Source: CAZWVM01 sp964637705 (GTDB lineage: Bacteria > UBA8481). Taken from it: a stretch of 64,000 nt of DNA. Every line of letters starts with the position of its first letter. The first letter of the stretch is position 1. The notes under the pieces were generated by a model. That model was not told the DNA's origin. It made no database searches and worked only from the letters and a program-made list of their open reading frames with translations. Positions 16,615 through 24,129 of this stretch are shown here, piece by piece. The stretch covers positions 7,846 to 71,845 of the forward strand of contig CAZWVM010000002.1 in assembly GCA_964637705.1 (NCBI GenBank), read 5' to 3'. Position numbers and translations under genes: made by a program.

Positions 16615-17051
16615 GAGGTGCCGCTCGAATCGGGTGGCCGTATTTGTCTCTGGTGATAAAAAGCACGCGATTTACGACGTCATCACTCGGGAAACGCACT
16701 CGCCCCATTCGGTTGAGCGATGGATCATCATCGAATGAAACAGCCTTGGACCGTTACATCTCAAATAAAGAAAAACATGGAGTTGCAGCAATGTGAATCC
16801 AAAATCATAATCGAACCGTTTAAGTCCAATATTTCTAGGCATCGCTATTGCGAAAAAATATCATAAATCCGATAGGAAATACATAAAAAGCAACACCGAT
16901 TTTGTCTGTAAGATTATAAAAATGAACGGTATATAATTTGCACTAACGACATAAAAATTAAGAACGGATTGGTTGACGTACCTGTTGCATTTTGCTACAA
17001 GTATGTCACGGATTGGCCGATCAGAATCGAGCCGACGGAGGTCCAGGGATT
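16615..17051. other. AT-rich non-coding island before the multihaem locus
   Basis: This 437-base gap has no convincing gene. Counted 60-base rows between 16741 and 16980 are 42, 32, 28 and 32% GC, against about 65-70% on both sides. It contains three copies of ACCGTT/AACGGT (16750, 16815 and, inverted, 16925), a TATAAT at 16932 and a sigma-70-like promoter at its right edge. A 48-codon open frame (16720-16866) has no ribosome-binding site. It may be a large regulatory region or a junction of acquired DNA. Confidence 0.7.
16973..17001 (+). promoter_or_regulatory. Sigma-70-type promoter of the multihaem cytochrome locus
   Basis: TTGACG (16973-16978), exactly 17 bases, TACAAG (16996-17001). The -35 matches five of six and the -10 four of six. 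The predicted start near 17008 leaves a leader of about 44 bases with GGAGGTCC ahead of the ATG at 17052. It is the last promoter-like element before a run of codirectional cytochrome genes. Confidence 0.55.
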
Positions 17052-17549
17052 ATGAAGCGTTACGATGTCATCATGCTTGTCACGGCGGCGGTTCTCGTGG
17101 CCACCGTTCTCGTAGCGGGGGTTGTCTCATCGCCTTCCCGCGCGCAGGCTCCGGCCGCGGGCGCCGCGCCCACCTACGTGGGCGCCGAGAAGTGCAAGAT
17201 GTGCCATATGCGAGAGTATCGTTCCTGGAGTGCGACGGGCAAGGCGAAGGCCTGGGACATGATCAAGGATGCCCCGGACCGCGAGAAGTGCCTGCCGTGC
17301 CACACGACGGGCTTCGGCCGCCCGGGTGGTTTCACCACGTTTGAGGCCACGCCGCACCTGGCCGGCGTCCAGTGCGAAGTCTGCCACGGACCGGGCAGCG
17401 CCCACACCGCCCTGCCGATGAGCGAACGCGACCCCGCGAAGCGTCGCGAGACGATCAATCGGCAGATCCAGGATTGCCGCGTCTGTCACAATCCGCACAT
17501 CCCGGACAAGGCCGCCGCCCTGCGCGGCGACACGTCCGCGAGGAGATAG
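17052..17549 (+). CDS. Periplasmic tetrahaem cytochrome c (cytochrome c554-like)
   Basis: A 165-residue protein with a signal peptide or N-terminal anchor (MKRYDVIMLVTAAVLVATVL, then SPSRAQA). After YVGAEKCKMCHMREYRSW come CLPCHTTGFGRPGG, CEVCHGPGSAH and CRVCHNPH, giving four CxxCH sites. The YVG...C..CH...Y..W...GKA pattern and CHGPG match cytochrome c554-type tetrahaem proteins. ATG 17052 is chosen because it directly precedes the signal sequence; a frame upstream to 16992 overlaps the promoter. As first gene of the island it may be the mobile periplasmic carrier for the outer-membrane conduit that follows; this is inference. Confidence 0.88.
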   Translation: MKRYDVIMLVTAAVLVATVLVAGVVSSPSRAQAPAAGAAPTYVGAEKCKMCHMREYRSWSATGKAKAWDMIKDAPDREKCLPCHTTGFGRPGGFTTFEATPHLAGVQCEVCHGPGSAHTALPMSERDPAKRRETINRQIQDCRVCHNPHIPDKAAALRGDTSARR

Positions 17550-17558
17550 TCCGGGCTC

Positions 17559-18935
17559 ATGCGTCGCGCGAAGCGCCGCCGACCGGGAAGGATCCTGCTT
17601 CCCGTCACGGCGGCGTTTCTGCTTTTTGCCGGTTCCGGCGCCGCCTTCGGCGAATCCTCCTCCGCGCGTATTCACGGATCGATCGGCCTCTTCGCCGAGG
17701 GGCGGCTCGCGAACCGTTCGACCAACGTGAGGCAGGATTGGAACGCCATCGGCGACATCGACCTCCATTCCGATCCGAAGCCCGGCGCCTGGTCGTTTGC
17801 CTTCTCGGGGCGCGTGACCGGGGACATGGATGGAACGCGAGCCTCCCTGGAACCGGGGATCTACAACGGCATACTCGAGACTTTTGAACACGAGGTGCAG
17901 CCGTGGCTGTACCGCGCTGCGATCCAGCGCGACTTCGAGCGCGGGGATGAAACCGAGGCTCGGCTCACGACGCTGCGCCTCGGGCGCCAATACCACACCG
18001 GGGGCGATTTTCTCTGGTTCGACGGTGCCGAGCTCCAGGGCGCGAAGCGCTTCAAGGACGTGAACGTCACGGCCTCGCTTTTCGGCGGCGTCCCGGTGCG
18101 TTTCTACGAGAGTGCGACGGACGACTGGCTCGTCGGCGGCGGACTCACGGCGCGTTTTGCGAGGGCCGTGGTGGGCCTCGAGGGATACCACGTCGAGGAG
18201 GACGCCCGCTACGGATGGCACCGGAAGGACAACGTCGGTCGCGCCTCGGTCCTCGCCGATCTCTCCGAGTCGCTTCGCTTCGAAGGGGTCGTGCGTGCGA
18301 TCGATGACGACGAGATGGATGGCCGCGCGCGTCTCGCGTGGCAGGGACCGCGGGGTGTCCTGGCCCGGCTCGATTACCGCTTCCAGGCCGAAGACCGGAA
18401 ACCTCATACGACGGAACTGGACGCCGCTTCCATCGTGCTCGGCCGCTCGGTCGGGGCCTTCCGACGCGGCTTCAGCGAGATCGGCGGCGACATCCTCATC
18501 CCCTTGAACGAGCGGATCACGCTCGATGTCGGCGCCACCTCGCGGGACTTCAAGGATTCCTCGGACCGCGTGAACCTCGATTTCGACCGCTACTTCGCGA
18601 CCCTCACGCTCGCGCGCTTGGACGTGGCCGGCCGAAAGGCGGACATTTCCGTGACGGGCGAGGCGTACGAGACCCGCTCCGACTGGACGCGCTCCGTCTC
18701 CGGCGACATCTCGCTCGATCTCTCCCGAACCGTGAGGGTCTCCGCCGGCACGAGCTACGCGATCTACTCCTACGACTACAACACGAACGCGGTCAAGAAC
18801 GACGTGCGTGTCGGGACGGCGAAGCTGAGATGGAACGCCACCGAGCAGCTGCGTTTCGAGGGGCGTTATGACATCGAGGACGACGACTACCGTGTTCACC
18901 ATTTCGTTCGCGCGGGGTTCCGCTATGCCTTCTAG
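17559..18935 (+). CDS. Outer-membrane beta-barrel, candidate porin of a porin-cytochrome conduit
   Basis: A 458-residue protein with an N-terminal signal (PGRILLPVTAAFLLFAGSGAAFG) and then alternating polar/hydrophobic strands throughout, rich in Asp, Arg, Tyr and Phe, ending in phenylalanine (FRYAF) as outer-membrane barrels do. There are no cysteines for haem. It sits between a periplasmic tetrahaem cytochrome and two multihaem lipoprotein-like cytochromes, the arrangement of MtrB/PioB/OmbB-type conduits, in which a barrel sheathes a cytochrome wire. It is shorter than MtrB (about 700 residues), nearer to Geobacter OmbB. Sequence identity to those families cannot be judged here. It overlaps the next gene by 11 bases. 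Confidence 0.75.
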   Translation: MRRAKRRRPGRILLPVTAAFLLFAGSGAAFGESSSARIHGSIGLFAEGRLANRSTNVRQDWNAIGDIDLHSDPKPGAWSFAFSGRVTGDMDGTRASLEPGIYNGILETFEHEVQPWLYRAAIQRDFERGDETEARLTTLRLGRQYHTGGDFLWFDGAELQGAKRFKDVNVTASLFGGVPVRFYESATDDWLVGGGLTARFARAVVGLEGYHVEEDARYGWHRKDNVGRASVLADLSESLRFEGVVRAIDDDEMDGRARLAWQGPRGVLARLDYRFQAEDRKPHTTELDAASIVLGRSVGAFRRGFSEIGGDILIPLNERITLDVGATSRDFKDSSDRVNLDFDRYFATLTLARLDVAGRKADISVTGEAYETRSDWTRSVSGDISLDLSRTVRVSAGTSYAIYSYDYNTNAVKNDVRVGTAKLRWNATEQLRFEGRYDIEDDDYRVHHFVRAGFRYAF

Positions 18936-19887
18936 CCCTCGATTCGGATTCCTGCGCGCCGCGGCTTGCTTTTGCGCCATGGCCGTCGTGATCGCTCCCC
19001 TGGCCTGCCAGAAGAAAGGTGAGGCCCTTCCGGCATTCCGGCACGCGGACCACCTCGCACTCGGCGCCGCCTGCAAGGACTGTCACGCCTCGGGCGGTGC
19101 CGCGCCGGCGGTCGACGCCTGCCGCACGTGCCACTCCGAGGCGACCGAGCACGTCACGCCGCAGCAGGTCGAGGCCTTGCTGGCCTCCCTCGACACCGCG
19201 TCCGGCGCCTACGGCCTTCGTTTCGACCACGCGCGACACGAGGGGCTCGAGTGCGCCGAGTGCCACAAGACGGCCGGCGCGGGTATCGGTAATTCGTCCA
19301 TGGACTTCTGCATGACGATGTGCCATGGCGAAGGGAAGGATGCCGCCCTCTCCTGCGAGAAGTGCCATGCGACCCTGGACGCGGCGGGCCGGCCCCTGGA
19401 TCACGCGGCGGGCTGGCGCGTCCGGCACGGCGCGACCGCCTACGTTTCCGCGGCCTCGTGCCGGGAGTGTCACCGGGAGAACGAGTGCTTCGAGTGCCAC
19501 CGGACGAGTCCGCCGGCCAACCACAACCAGTCCTGGCGGCTCCGGGCGCACGGCGTGACGGCGCAGGCGGACCGCGAGCGCTGCGCCGCCTGCCACCGGC
19601 AGGAGTTCTGCACACGCTGCCACTTGGGGACGAGGCCGATCAACCATGCGGCGCCGTGGAACACGCGCTCGGTCTTTCGCCACTGCCAGAACTGCCATCT
19701 GCCGGCCTCGAACACCGGGTGCGTCACGTGCCACGTGACCGGCGCCACTCACGCGAGCGCCCCGGCCTGGCGGACCGACATGACGCATGTGGCCGGCGCG
19801 GACTGCCGCGTCTGCCACCGCGGACCGGGTCAGCGGCTCGAGCATCCCGACAACGGGGACAACTGCGAGACGTGTCATGCAAAGTGA
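18925..19887 (+). CDS. Multihaem c-type cytochrome, probable lipoprotein, 13 haem sites
   Basis: A 320-residue protein. A hydrophobic N-terminus ends in APLACQKKG, which looks like a lipobox although the -3 proline is atypical. It has twelve CxxCH motifs (CKDCH, CRTCH, CAECH, CEKCH, CRECH, CFECH, CAACH, CTRCH, CQNCH, CVTCH, CRVCH, CETCH) and one CX3CH (CMTMCH), 13 sites in 320 residues, one per 25. The second half repeats H-G/N-H-x-x-x-W-R (NHNQSWRLRAHG, NHAAPWNTRS), probably distal ligands. The start overlaps the barrel gene by 11 bases, so the two are translationally coupled, fitting a barrel-plus-cytochrome complex. Confidence 0.88.
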   Translation: MPSSPRFGFLRAAACFCAMAVVIAPLACQKKGEALPAFRHADHLALGAACKDCHASGGAAPAVDACRTCHSEATEHVTPQQVEALLASLDTASGAYGLRFDHARHEGLECAECHKTAGAGIGNSSMDFCMTMCHGEGKDAALSCEKCHATLDAAGRPLDHAAGWRVRHGATAYVSAASCRECHRENECFECHRTSPPANHNQSWRLRAHGVTAQADRERCAACHRQEFCTRCHLGTRPINHAAPWNTRSVFRHCQNCHLPASNTGCVTCHVTGATHASAPAWRTDMTHVAGADCRVCHRGPGQRLEHPDNGDNCETCHAK

Positions 19888-19954
19888 ACGGGGCTCTGGA
19901 CGGCCGGGACACCGAGCGGCCGCAAACGAAGGAACCACCGAGGAGGTGAGGACG

Positions 19955-22900
19955 ATGAAGCTCATGGCCTTGTACCGGAAACTGCGGGGCATCGACGGGG
20001 ACACCGCGCGCGCGGCCGTGGCGCTCATCATCCTCGCCGCGGCCAGCCTGGCTTGCGTCTCCTCCGGTGGCGACGAGGCTCCGGCCTCCATCTTCGCCAC
20101 GACGAACGCGACGATCACGGGCACGACACTGCCCGGCGCGCGCGTGGCCACGGACCGCGGGGAATACTCGACGACGGCGGATGCGAGCGGGGCATTCAGC
20201 CTCTCGGTCGCCGGAGGCGTGACCTACAACATCTTCTCGACGGCCAACGGTTACAAGACGGTCGTCGTCCAGGGAACCCGGCCCGGCGTCGGCTCCTCCC
20301 TCGCGCTCGGAACGACGGTCAAGCCGACCCAGTTGCTTGCGGCGAACGAGAGAACGTATGTCGGTTCCTCCCAGTGCAAGCTCTGCCACGCAACGCAGTA
20401 CAACCGCTGGGCCAATTCGCCCCATCGCTACGGGCTCTCATCGCCCGGCGATTCTCCCGGCATCCTGGCGACTCCCAAGGCGCATTTCGAGGCGGGCACG
20501 TCGCTCAGGGCCGTATCCTCCTTCTCCTCCCCCTCGCCGGACACGGCCCCGATCCTGACGAAGTCGGGGGACACGTATTACGTCTCCATCGGCGCCTGCT
20601 CCTACCCGGTGACCTACACGATGGGCTACCAGTGGAAGCAGAGATTCCTCACGAAGATCGGCAACGCCCACTACATCCTGCCCATCCAGTACAACACGGC
20701 GACCGGTCAATGGGTGTCTTACAGCCCCACGAACTGGTACGACACATGGCAGGTGCGATACACGTCCCAGGCCTCCCTCGAGACCAGCGTCTACAAGATG
20801 AATTCCTGGGAGCGCAAGTGCATGGGTTGCCACTCCGTTTCCGGCATTCTCTCCCTGGCCTTCTCGGCCAGCACCACGTCGGGCATCGAGCAGCACAATG
20901 CTTCGTGGGTGGAGAAGGGCGTGGGCTGCGAGGCATGTCACGGCCCGGCGTCGGCCCACGTCTGGGGCAACGGCGCACTCGGAACAACGGCCGATCCCTA
21001 CGTGGTCAACCCGTCCAAGCTTTCGGTCGATCGCCGCGTCGATGTCTGCGGCCAGTGCCACAGCCGGGGACTTTCCGTGGGCAAGCTCTACGGGCAGGCC
21101 GCGGATTCCTTCAACGCGACGAACGACACCTACAGCCTCGAGTATTACTACGACGGAACCCGGACGTTCCGCCCGGGCGACACGCTCGTCGCCTTCTACA
21201 CCGACGGCGGCGGCTACTGGAACGATTCCGTCGAGATCCGGACCTCCTCGTCGCATCACCAGCAGTGGAACGACTTCCAGCAGTCCGGTCACATGATGCC
21301 GAACGTGGCGACGAGCGTCAGCTGCGGCTCCTGCCATGACGTGCACGGCCCGATCGGCAACGCCCGCCAGTTGAAGCTCTCGGCGACCGACAACTCGCTC
21401 TGCCTGGCCTGCCATGGCCCGAACGGAGCGGCCAACCAGCGCTTCACCACGGATTCCTCGGTACTCGATCACATGGGAACCGTGCACACGACCTACAACC
21501 CGTCCGGGACGGGTACCGGCCGCTGCGTCACGTGCCACATGCCGGCCACGGCCACGTCGGCGACGGCGTATGACATCCACGCCCACACCTTCCGCTCCCT
21601 GAGACCTCACAACACCAACCGCATGACGAACCTCGGTCTTACGGCGGTTCCCAACGGGTGCGCGACGTGCCACAGCTCCGTCACCGCACGATCTCTCTCA
21701 GACAGCTACAACTCCTACATCCAGCACCCGATGAACAAGGCCCGCAGCGAGACCATGGCCATCATCGCGGGCAAGGTCATCGTCACGGGAGCCTCGGCCA
21801 TCGTCGACACCTTCGGGGCCTGGGTCTCGGTCCAGCACACGGACAAGGGCGTCCGCACGAGCCGCGACGGTTCCTACGAGATCCTCGTGGATTCGCCGGG
21901 CACCTACGTGCTCGTCGCCATGATGCCGGGGCGCGAGAGCGCCCAGCTCTCCTGCACGATCACGGCCACGTCGTCCCGGAAGATCACGGGGCAGAACCTG
22001 ACGCTGCCGGCGGCGGGCGGCAACGCCCTGACGCGTCCGACACGTTGCTTCGCGTGCCACGGAGGCAATTACGGGGCCCAGTGGAGAAACAGCAGCATTC
22101 ACTCGATCCTGCAGTCCCAGGTCGGCACTGACACTGACAATTTCACGGGGCACAACGGGCACGCCGGCCTGACGCGCAACTGGAGCACGACGTCGTGCAA
22201 CCGCTGCCACGAGGCGTCGCTGGCGATCCGCGCCCTGACGTCGGGTGACACGACCTACACGGGTTCGCGCGGCCAGGCGTCCCAGGAACAGCAGACTTGC
22301 GAGGTTTGCCACGTGCCGCACACCGCGGCCGGCATGACGAACTCCGGTCTCAGGCAATACCGCACGACCGCCTACGGCCACAAGGAAGTCTTCGATTCCC
22401 GGGCTTTCGCCTACACCGCCACGGATTCCCTCTTCGCCATGGGCTCGATGCCCTACCCGGCCTCCTACAAGGCGGCCACCTGCTTCATGTGCCACGCGGG
22501 ACGGCAGGCCTACGGTCCCCTGACCAACGGCATGGGCGTCGGCATCCGGACGAGCGGAAGCGATTCGGTGCCGGTCACATCGGGTTCGCCGCACTACACG
22601 ATCATCACGGGCGGCGTCTTCTTCGGCGTCCAGTCCGACACCTCGCGCCTCTGCATCACCTTCGACAGCATCACCTACGGCGTGAGCCTCGATTCCTACG
22701 GAAGAACCATCGACACGCCGGCCAACTCGGCGCATATCGACTCGTGGGGACAGCTCTACAATTTCCAGGCCTACGTCTACAAGACCTCGCCGAAGTTCCT
22801 TTCGCGCGGCGGCGCGCCGATCAACAAGACCAACGAGCGCTTCACCTGCATCTCGTGCCACATGAGTTCCAACGAGGATGGCACGTACGGCTCCGGCACG

Positions 22901-23488
22901 TGGGAAGGTCACGACGCCGGGCATACCTGGAAGGCCGACGTCCGCGCCTGCGGAGTCTGCCACGACCCGAACTACACGAACCCGCTGACGAACAACCTGC
23001 GGGGGCTGACCGACACGGGAGGCTGGGGCACCTCGTGGGGCATTTCCTCTTCGGGAGCTTTCCTCGGCATCGACCGCACGGCCCGCGGCGACTACGACGG
23101 AAACGGGACGATCGAGTCCTACAAGCACGAGATCCACGGCCTGTATCACCGCGTCGTGGCCTCGCTCTCCAACGGAAACGGTGACACGTACTCGGAGAAC
23201 CTCAAGTCGCTCATCGGCGCCTCGGGCTCCGATTCCTGCGGCCACACCTACACCTCCTCGGGAACTTTCTCGAAGTTTGCCAAGCACCGCGCGCTCATGG
23301 GCCAGGTGACGGCGGACGAGATGAGGGCCATGTGGAACGCGATGGCCTTCTACCGGGCGACCGAACTGAACGGATCGGGTTATCACAACGTGAAGTTCGA
23401 GGTGCAGACGCTGAGAAACACGTGGAGAGCCCTGGGTCGACAGATCACGGGCAATGCCGCCTGGAATCCACCGGGCGCTGAATTCTGA
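19955..23488 (+). CDS. Large surface-type multihaem cytochrome lipoprotein, 14 haem sites, with carboxypeptidase-regulatory-like modules
   Basis: A 1177-residue protein. The N-terminus carries a hydrophobic stretch ending SLACVSSGG (lipoprotein-like). A beta-sandwich repeat near residues 50-105 (TGTTLPGARVATDRGEYSTT) and a second near 603-680 (GAWVSVQHTDKGVRTSRDGSY) resemble carboxypeptidase-regulatory/CNA-B-like domains. Fourteen CxxCH sites run from about residue 141 to 999, beginning with a c554-like YVGSSQCKLCHATQYNRW, and are widely spaced with aromatic, Ser/Thr-rich sequence between. The last 180 residues have none. Size, low haem density and adhesin-like modules suggest an exposed terminal reductase on the outer surface. 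Start ATG follows AGGAGGTGAG. A strong terminator follows. Confidence 0.86.
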   Translation: MKLMALYRKLRGIDGDTARAAVALIILAAASLACVSSGGDEAPASIFATTNATITGTTLPGARVATDRGEYSTTADASGAFSLSVAGGVTYNIFSTANGYKTVVVQGTRPGVGSSLALGTTVKPTQLLAANERTYVGSSQCKLCHATQYNRWANSPHRYGLSSPGDSPGILATPKAHFEAGTSLRAVSSFSSPSPDTAPILTKSGDTYYVSIGACSYPVTYTMGYQWKQRFLTKIGNAHYILPIQYNTATGQWVSYSPTNWYDTWQVRYTSQASLETSVYKMNSWERKCMGCHSVSGILSLAFSASTTSGIEQHNASWVEKGVGCEACHGPASAHVWGNGALGTTADPYVVNPSKLSVDRRVDVCGQCHSRGLSVGKLYGQAADSFNATNDTYSLEYYYDGTRTFRPGDTLVAFYTDGGGYWNDSVEIRTSSSHHQQWNDFQQSGHMMPNVATSVSCGSCHDVHGPIGNARQLKLSATDNSLCLACHGPNGAANQRFTTDSSVLDHMGTVHTTYNPSGTGTGRCVTCHMPATATSATAYDIHAHTFRSLRPHNTNRMTNLGLTAVPNGCATCHSSVTARSLSDSYNSYIQHPMNKARSETMAIIAGKVIVTGASAIVDTFGAWVSVQHTDKGVRTSRDGSYEILVDSPGTYVLVAMMPGRESAQLSCTITATSSRKITGQNLTLPAAGGNALTRPTRCFACHGGNYGAQWRNSSIHSILQSQVGTDTDNFTGHNGHAGLTRNWSTTSCNRCHEASLAIRALTSGDTTYTGSRGQASQEQQTCEVCHVPHTAAGMTNSGLRQYRTTAYGHKEVFDSRAFAYTATDSLFAMGSMPYPASYKAATCFMCHAGRQAYGPLTNGMGVGIRTSGSDSVPVTSGSPHYTIITGGVFFGVQSDTSRLCITFDSITYGVSLDSYGRTIDTPANSAHIDSWGQLYNFQAYVYKTSPKFLSRGGAPINKTNERFTCISCHMSSNEDGTYGSGTWEGHDAGHTWKADVRACGVCHDPNYTNPLTNNLRGLTDTGGWGTSWGISSSGAFLGIDRTARGDYDGNGTIESYKHEIHGLYHRVVASLSNGNGDTYSENLKSLIGASGSDSCGHTYTSSGTFSKFAKHRALMGQVTADEMRAMWNAMAFYRATELNGSGYHNVKFEVQTLRNTWRALGRQITGNAAWNPPGAEF

Positions 23489-23517
23489 CCGAGACCCCGC
23501 AAGGGGCGGACACAGAG

Positions 23518-23549
23518 ACCGGCCCGGCGCAAGCCGGGCCGGTTTCGTT
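23518..23549 (+). terminator. Rho-independent terminator after the surface cytochrome gene
   Basis: A perfect ten-base stem CCGGCCCGGC / GCCGGGCCGG around the tetraloop GCAA (extended by one A-T pair), followed by TTTCGTTCT. A smaller CCCC-GCAA-GGGG hairpin sits just upstream (23495-23506). This should end the transcript that begins near 17008. Confidence 0.82.
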
Positions 23550-23639
23550 CTGGGGACGCAGACGACGCCAGGGGAGACGACCGGTTCCGGGTGCCTCCCG
23601 TGGCGGAAACCGGTATCATGAGGATGTGGCGGGTGAATC

Positions 23640-24125
23640 GTGAGCGAGATCATGGGTTCATGGGGACACTGGATCTGCTCCCGTGCGCATCCGCTCGAGG
23701 GGCCCTGCGTCCTCCCTCTCTGCGCCCGCTGCACGGGTCTTTACGTGGCGATGGCGCTCGGGCTTCTCACCCTGGCCGCCCTGAAGCGCCGCCCGTTGAC
23801 GGGGATGCCGCTCGTGTTCTCTCTCGCTCTCATCGCGGTCGCGCCGCTTCACGTCTTCACGACGGGAGATGCGGCGGGGGATCTCGCGCGCTTCGCGGCG
23901 GGAGCCCTGAGCGGATCGGGCCTGGCGATTCTCCTCGGGGCCCATCCGGTCCTCTCCCCGGTCCTGGCGCTCCTTCTCGTCGGAGCGGCCGCGACGCGCT
24001 CCTACGCCGTGCATGCCGTCCTGGCGCTTTTCACGCCGATCGCCCTGGCCGCGGACGTGATCTTCCCGCTTTCGCTGATCGTCCGTTCCGTGCGTCGATC
24101 CCGAATCGCCCCGGAGAGATCGTAG
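23640..24125 (+). CDS. DUF2085 small integral membrane protein
   Basis: A 161-residue protein with about four membrane helices. The N-terminus has HWICSRAHPLEGPCVLPLCARCTGLY, matching the DUF2085 signature in which histidine and cysteines precede a C-A-R-C-T-G-x-Y motif; these could bind a metal or haem, but the family is uncharacterised. GTG 23640 is used, with ATG 23652 (MGSWGHW) an alternative. It lies between the terminator of the outer-membrane cytochromes and the inner-membrane cytochrome operon, ending 4 bases before the 27-haem gene, so it is likely co-transcribed with those genes. Confidence 0.82.
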   Translation: MSEIMGSWGHWICSRAHPLEGPCVLPLCARCTGLYVAMALGLLTLAALKRRPLTGMPLVFSLALIAVAPLHVFTTGDAAGDLARFAAGALSGSGLAILLGAHPVLSPVLALLLVGAAATRSYAVHAVLALFTPIALAADVIFPLSLIVRSVRRSRIAPERS

Positions 24126-24129
24126 CGCG

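Noticed and set aside
16720..16866. 48-codon open frame in the AT-rich gap
   Set aside because: No ribosome-binding site and no recognisable motif; AT-rich sequence in the gap gives a frame of this length by chance.
19787..19954. N-terminal extension of the large surface cytochrome
   Set aside because: It overlaps the previous cytochrome gene in another frame; the ATG at 19955 has an AGGAGGTGAG site and directly precedes the signal sequence.
23585..23619. Promoter before the DUF2085 gene based on TATCAT at 23614
   Set aside because: The -10 is fair but no -35 hexamer lies 16-18 bases upstream.
20438..23734. Long open frames on the minus strand opposite the surface cytochrome (and similar ones opposite most genes)
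   Set aside because: They are composition effects of high-GC coding DNA: no family motifs, very rich in Arg, Gly, Ala and Val, and antisense to clear cytochrome genes.
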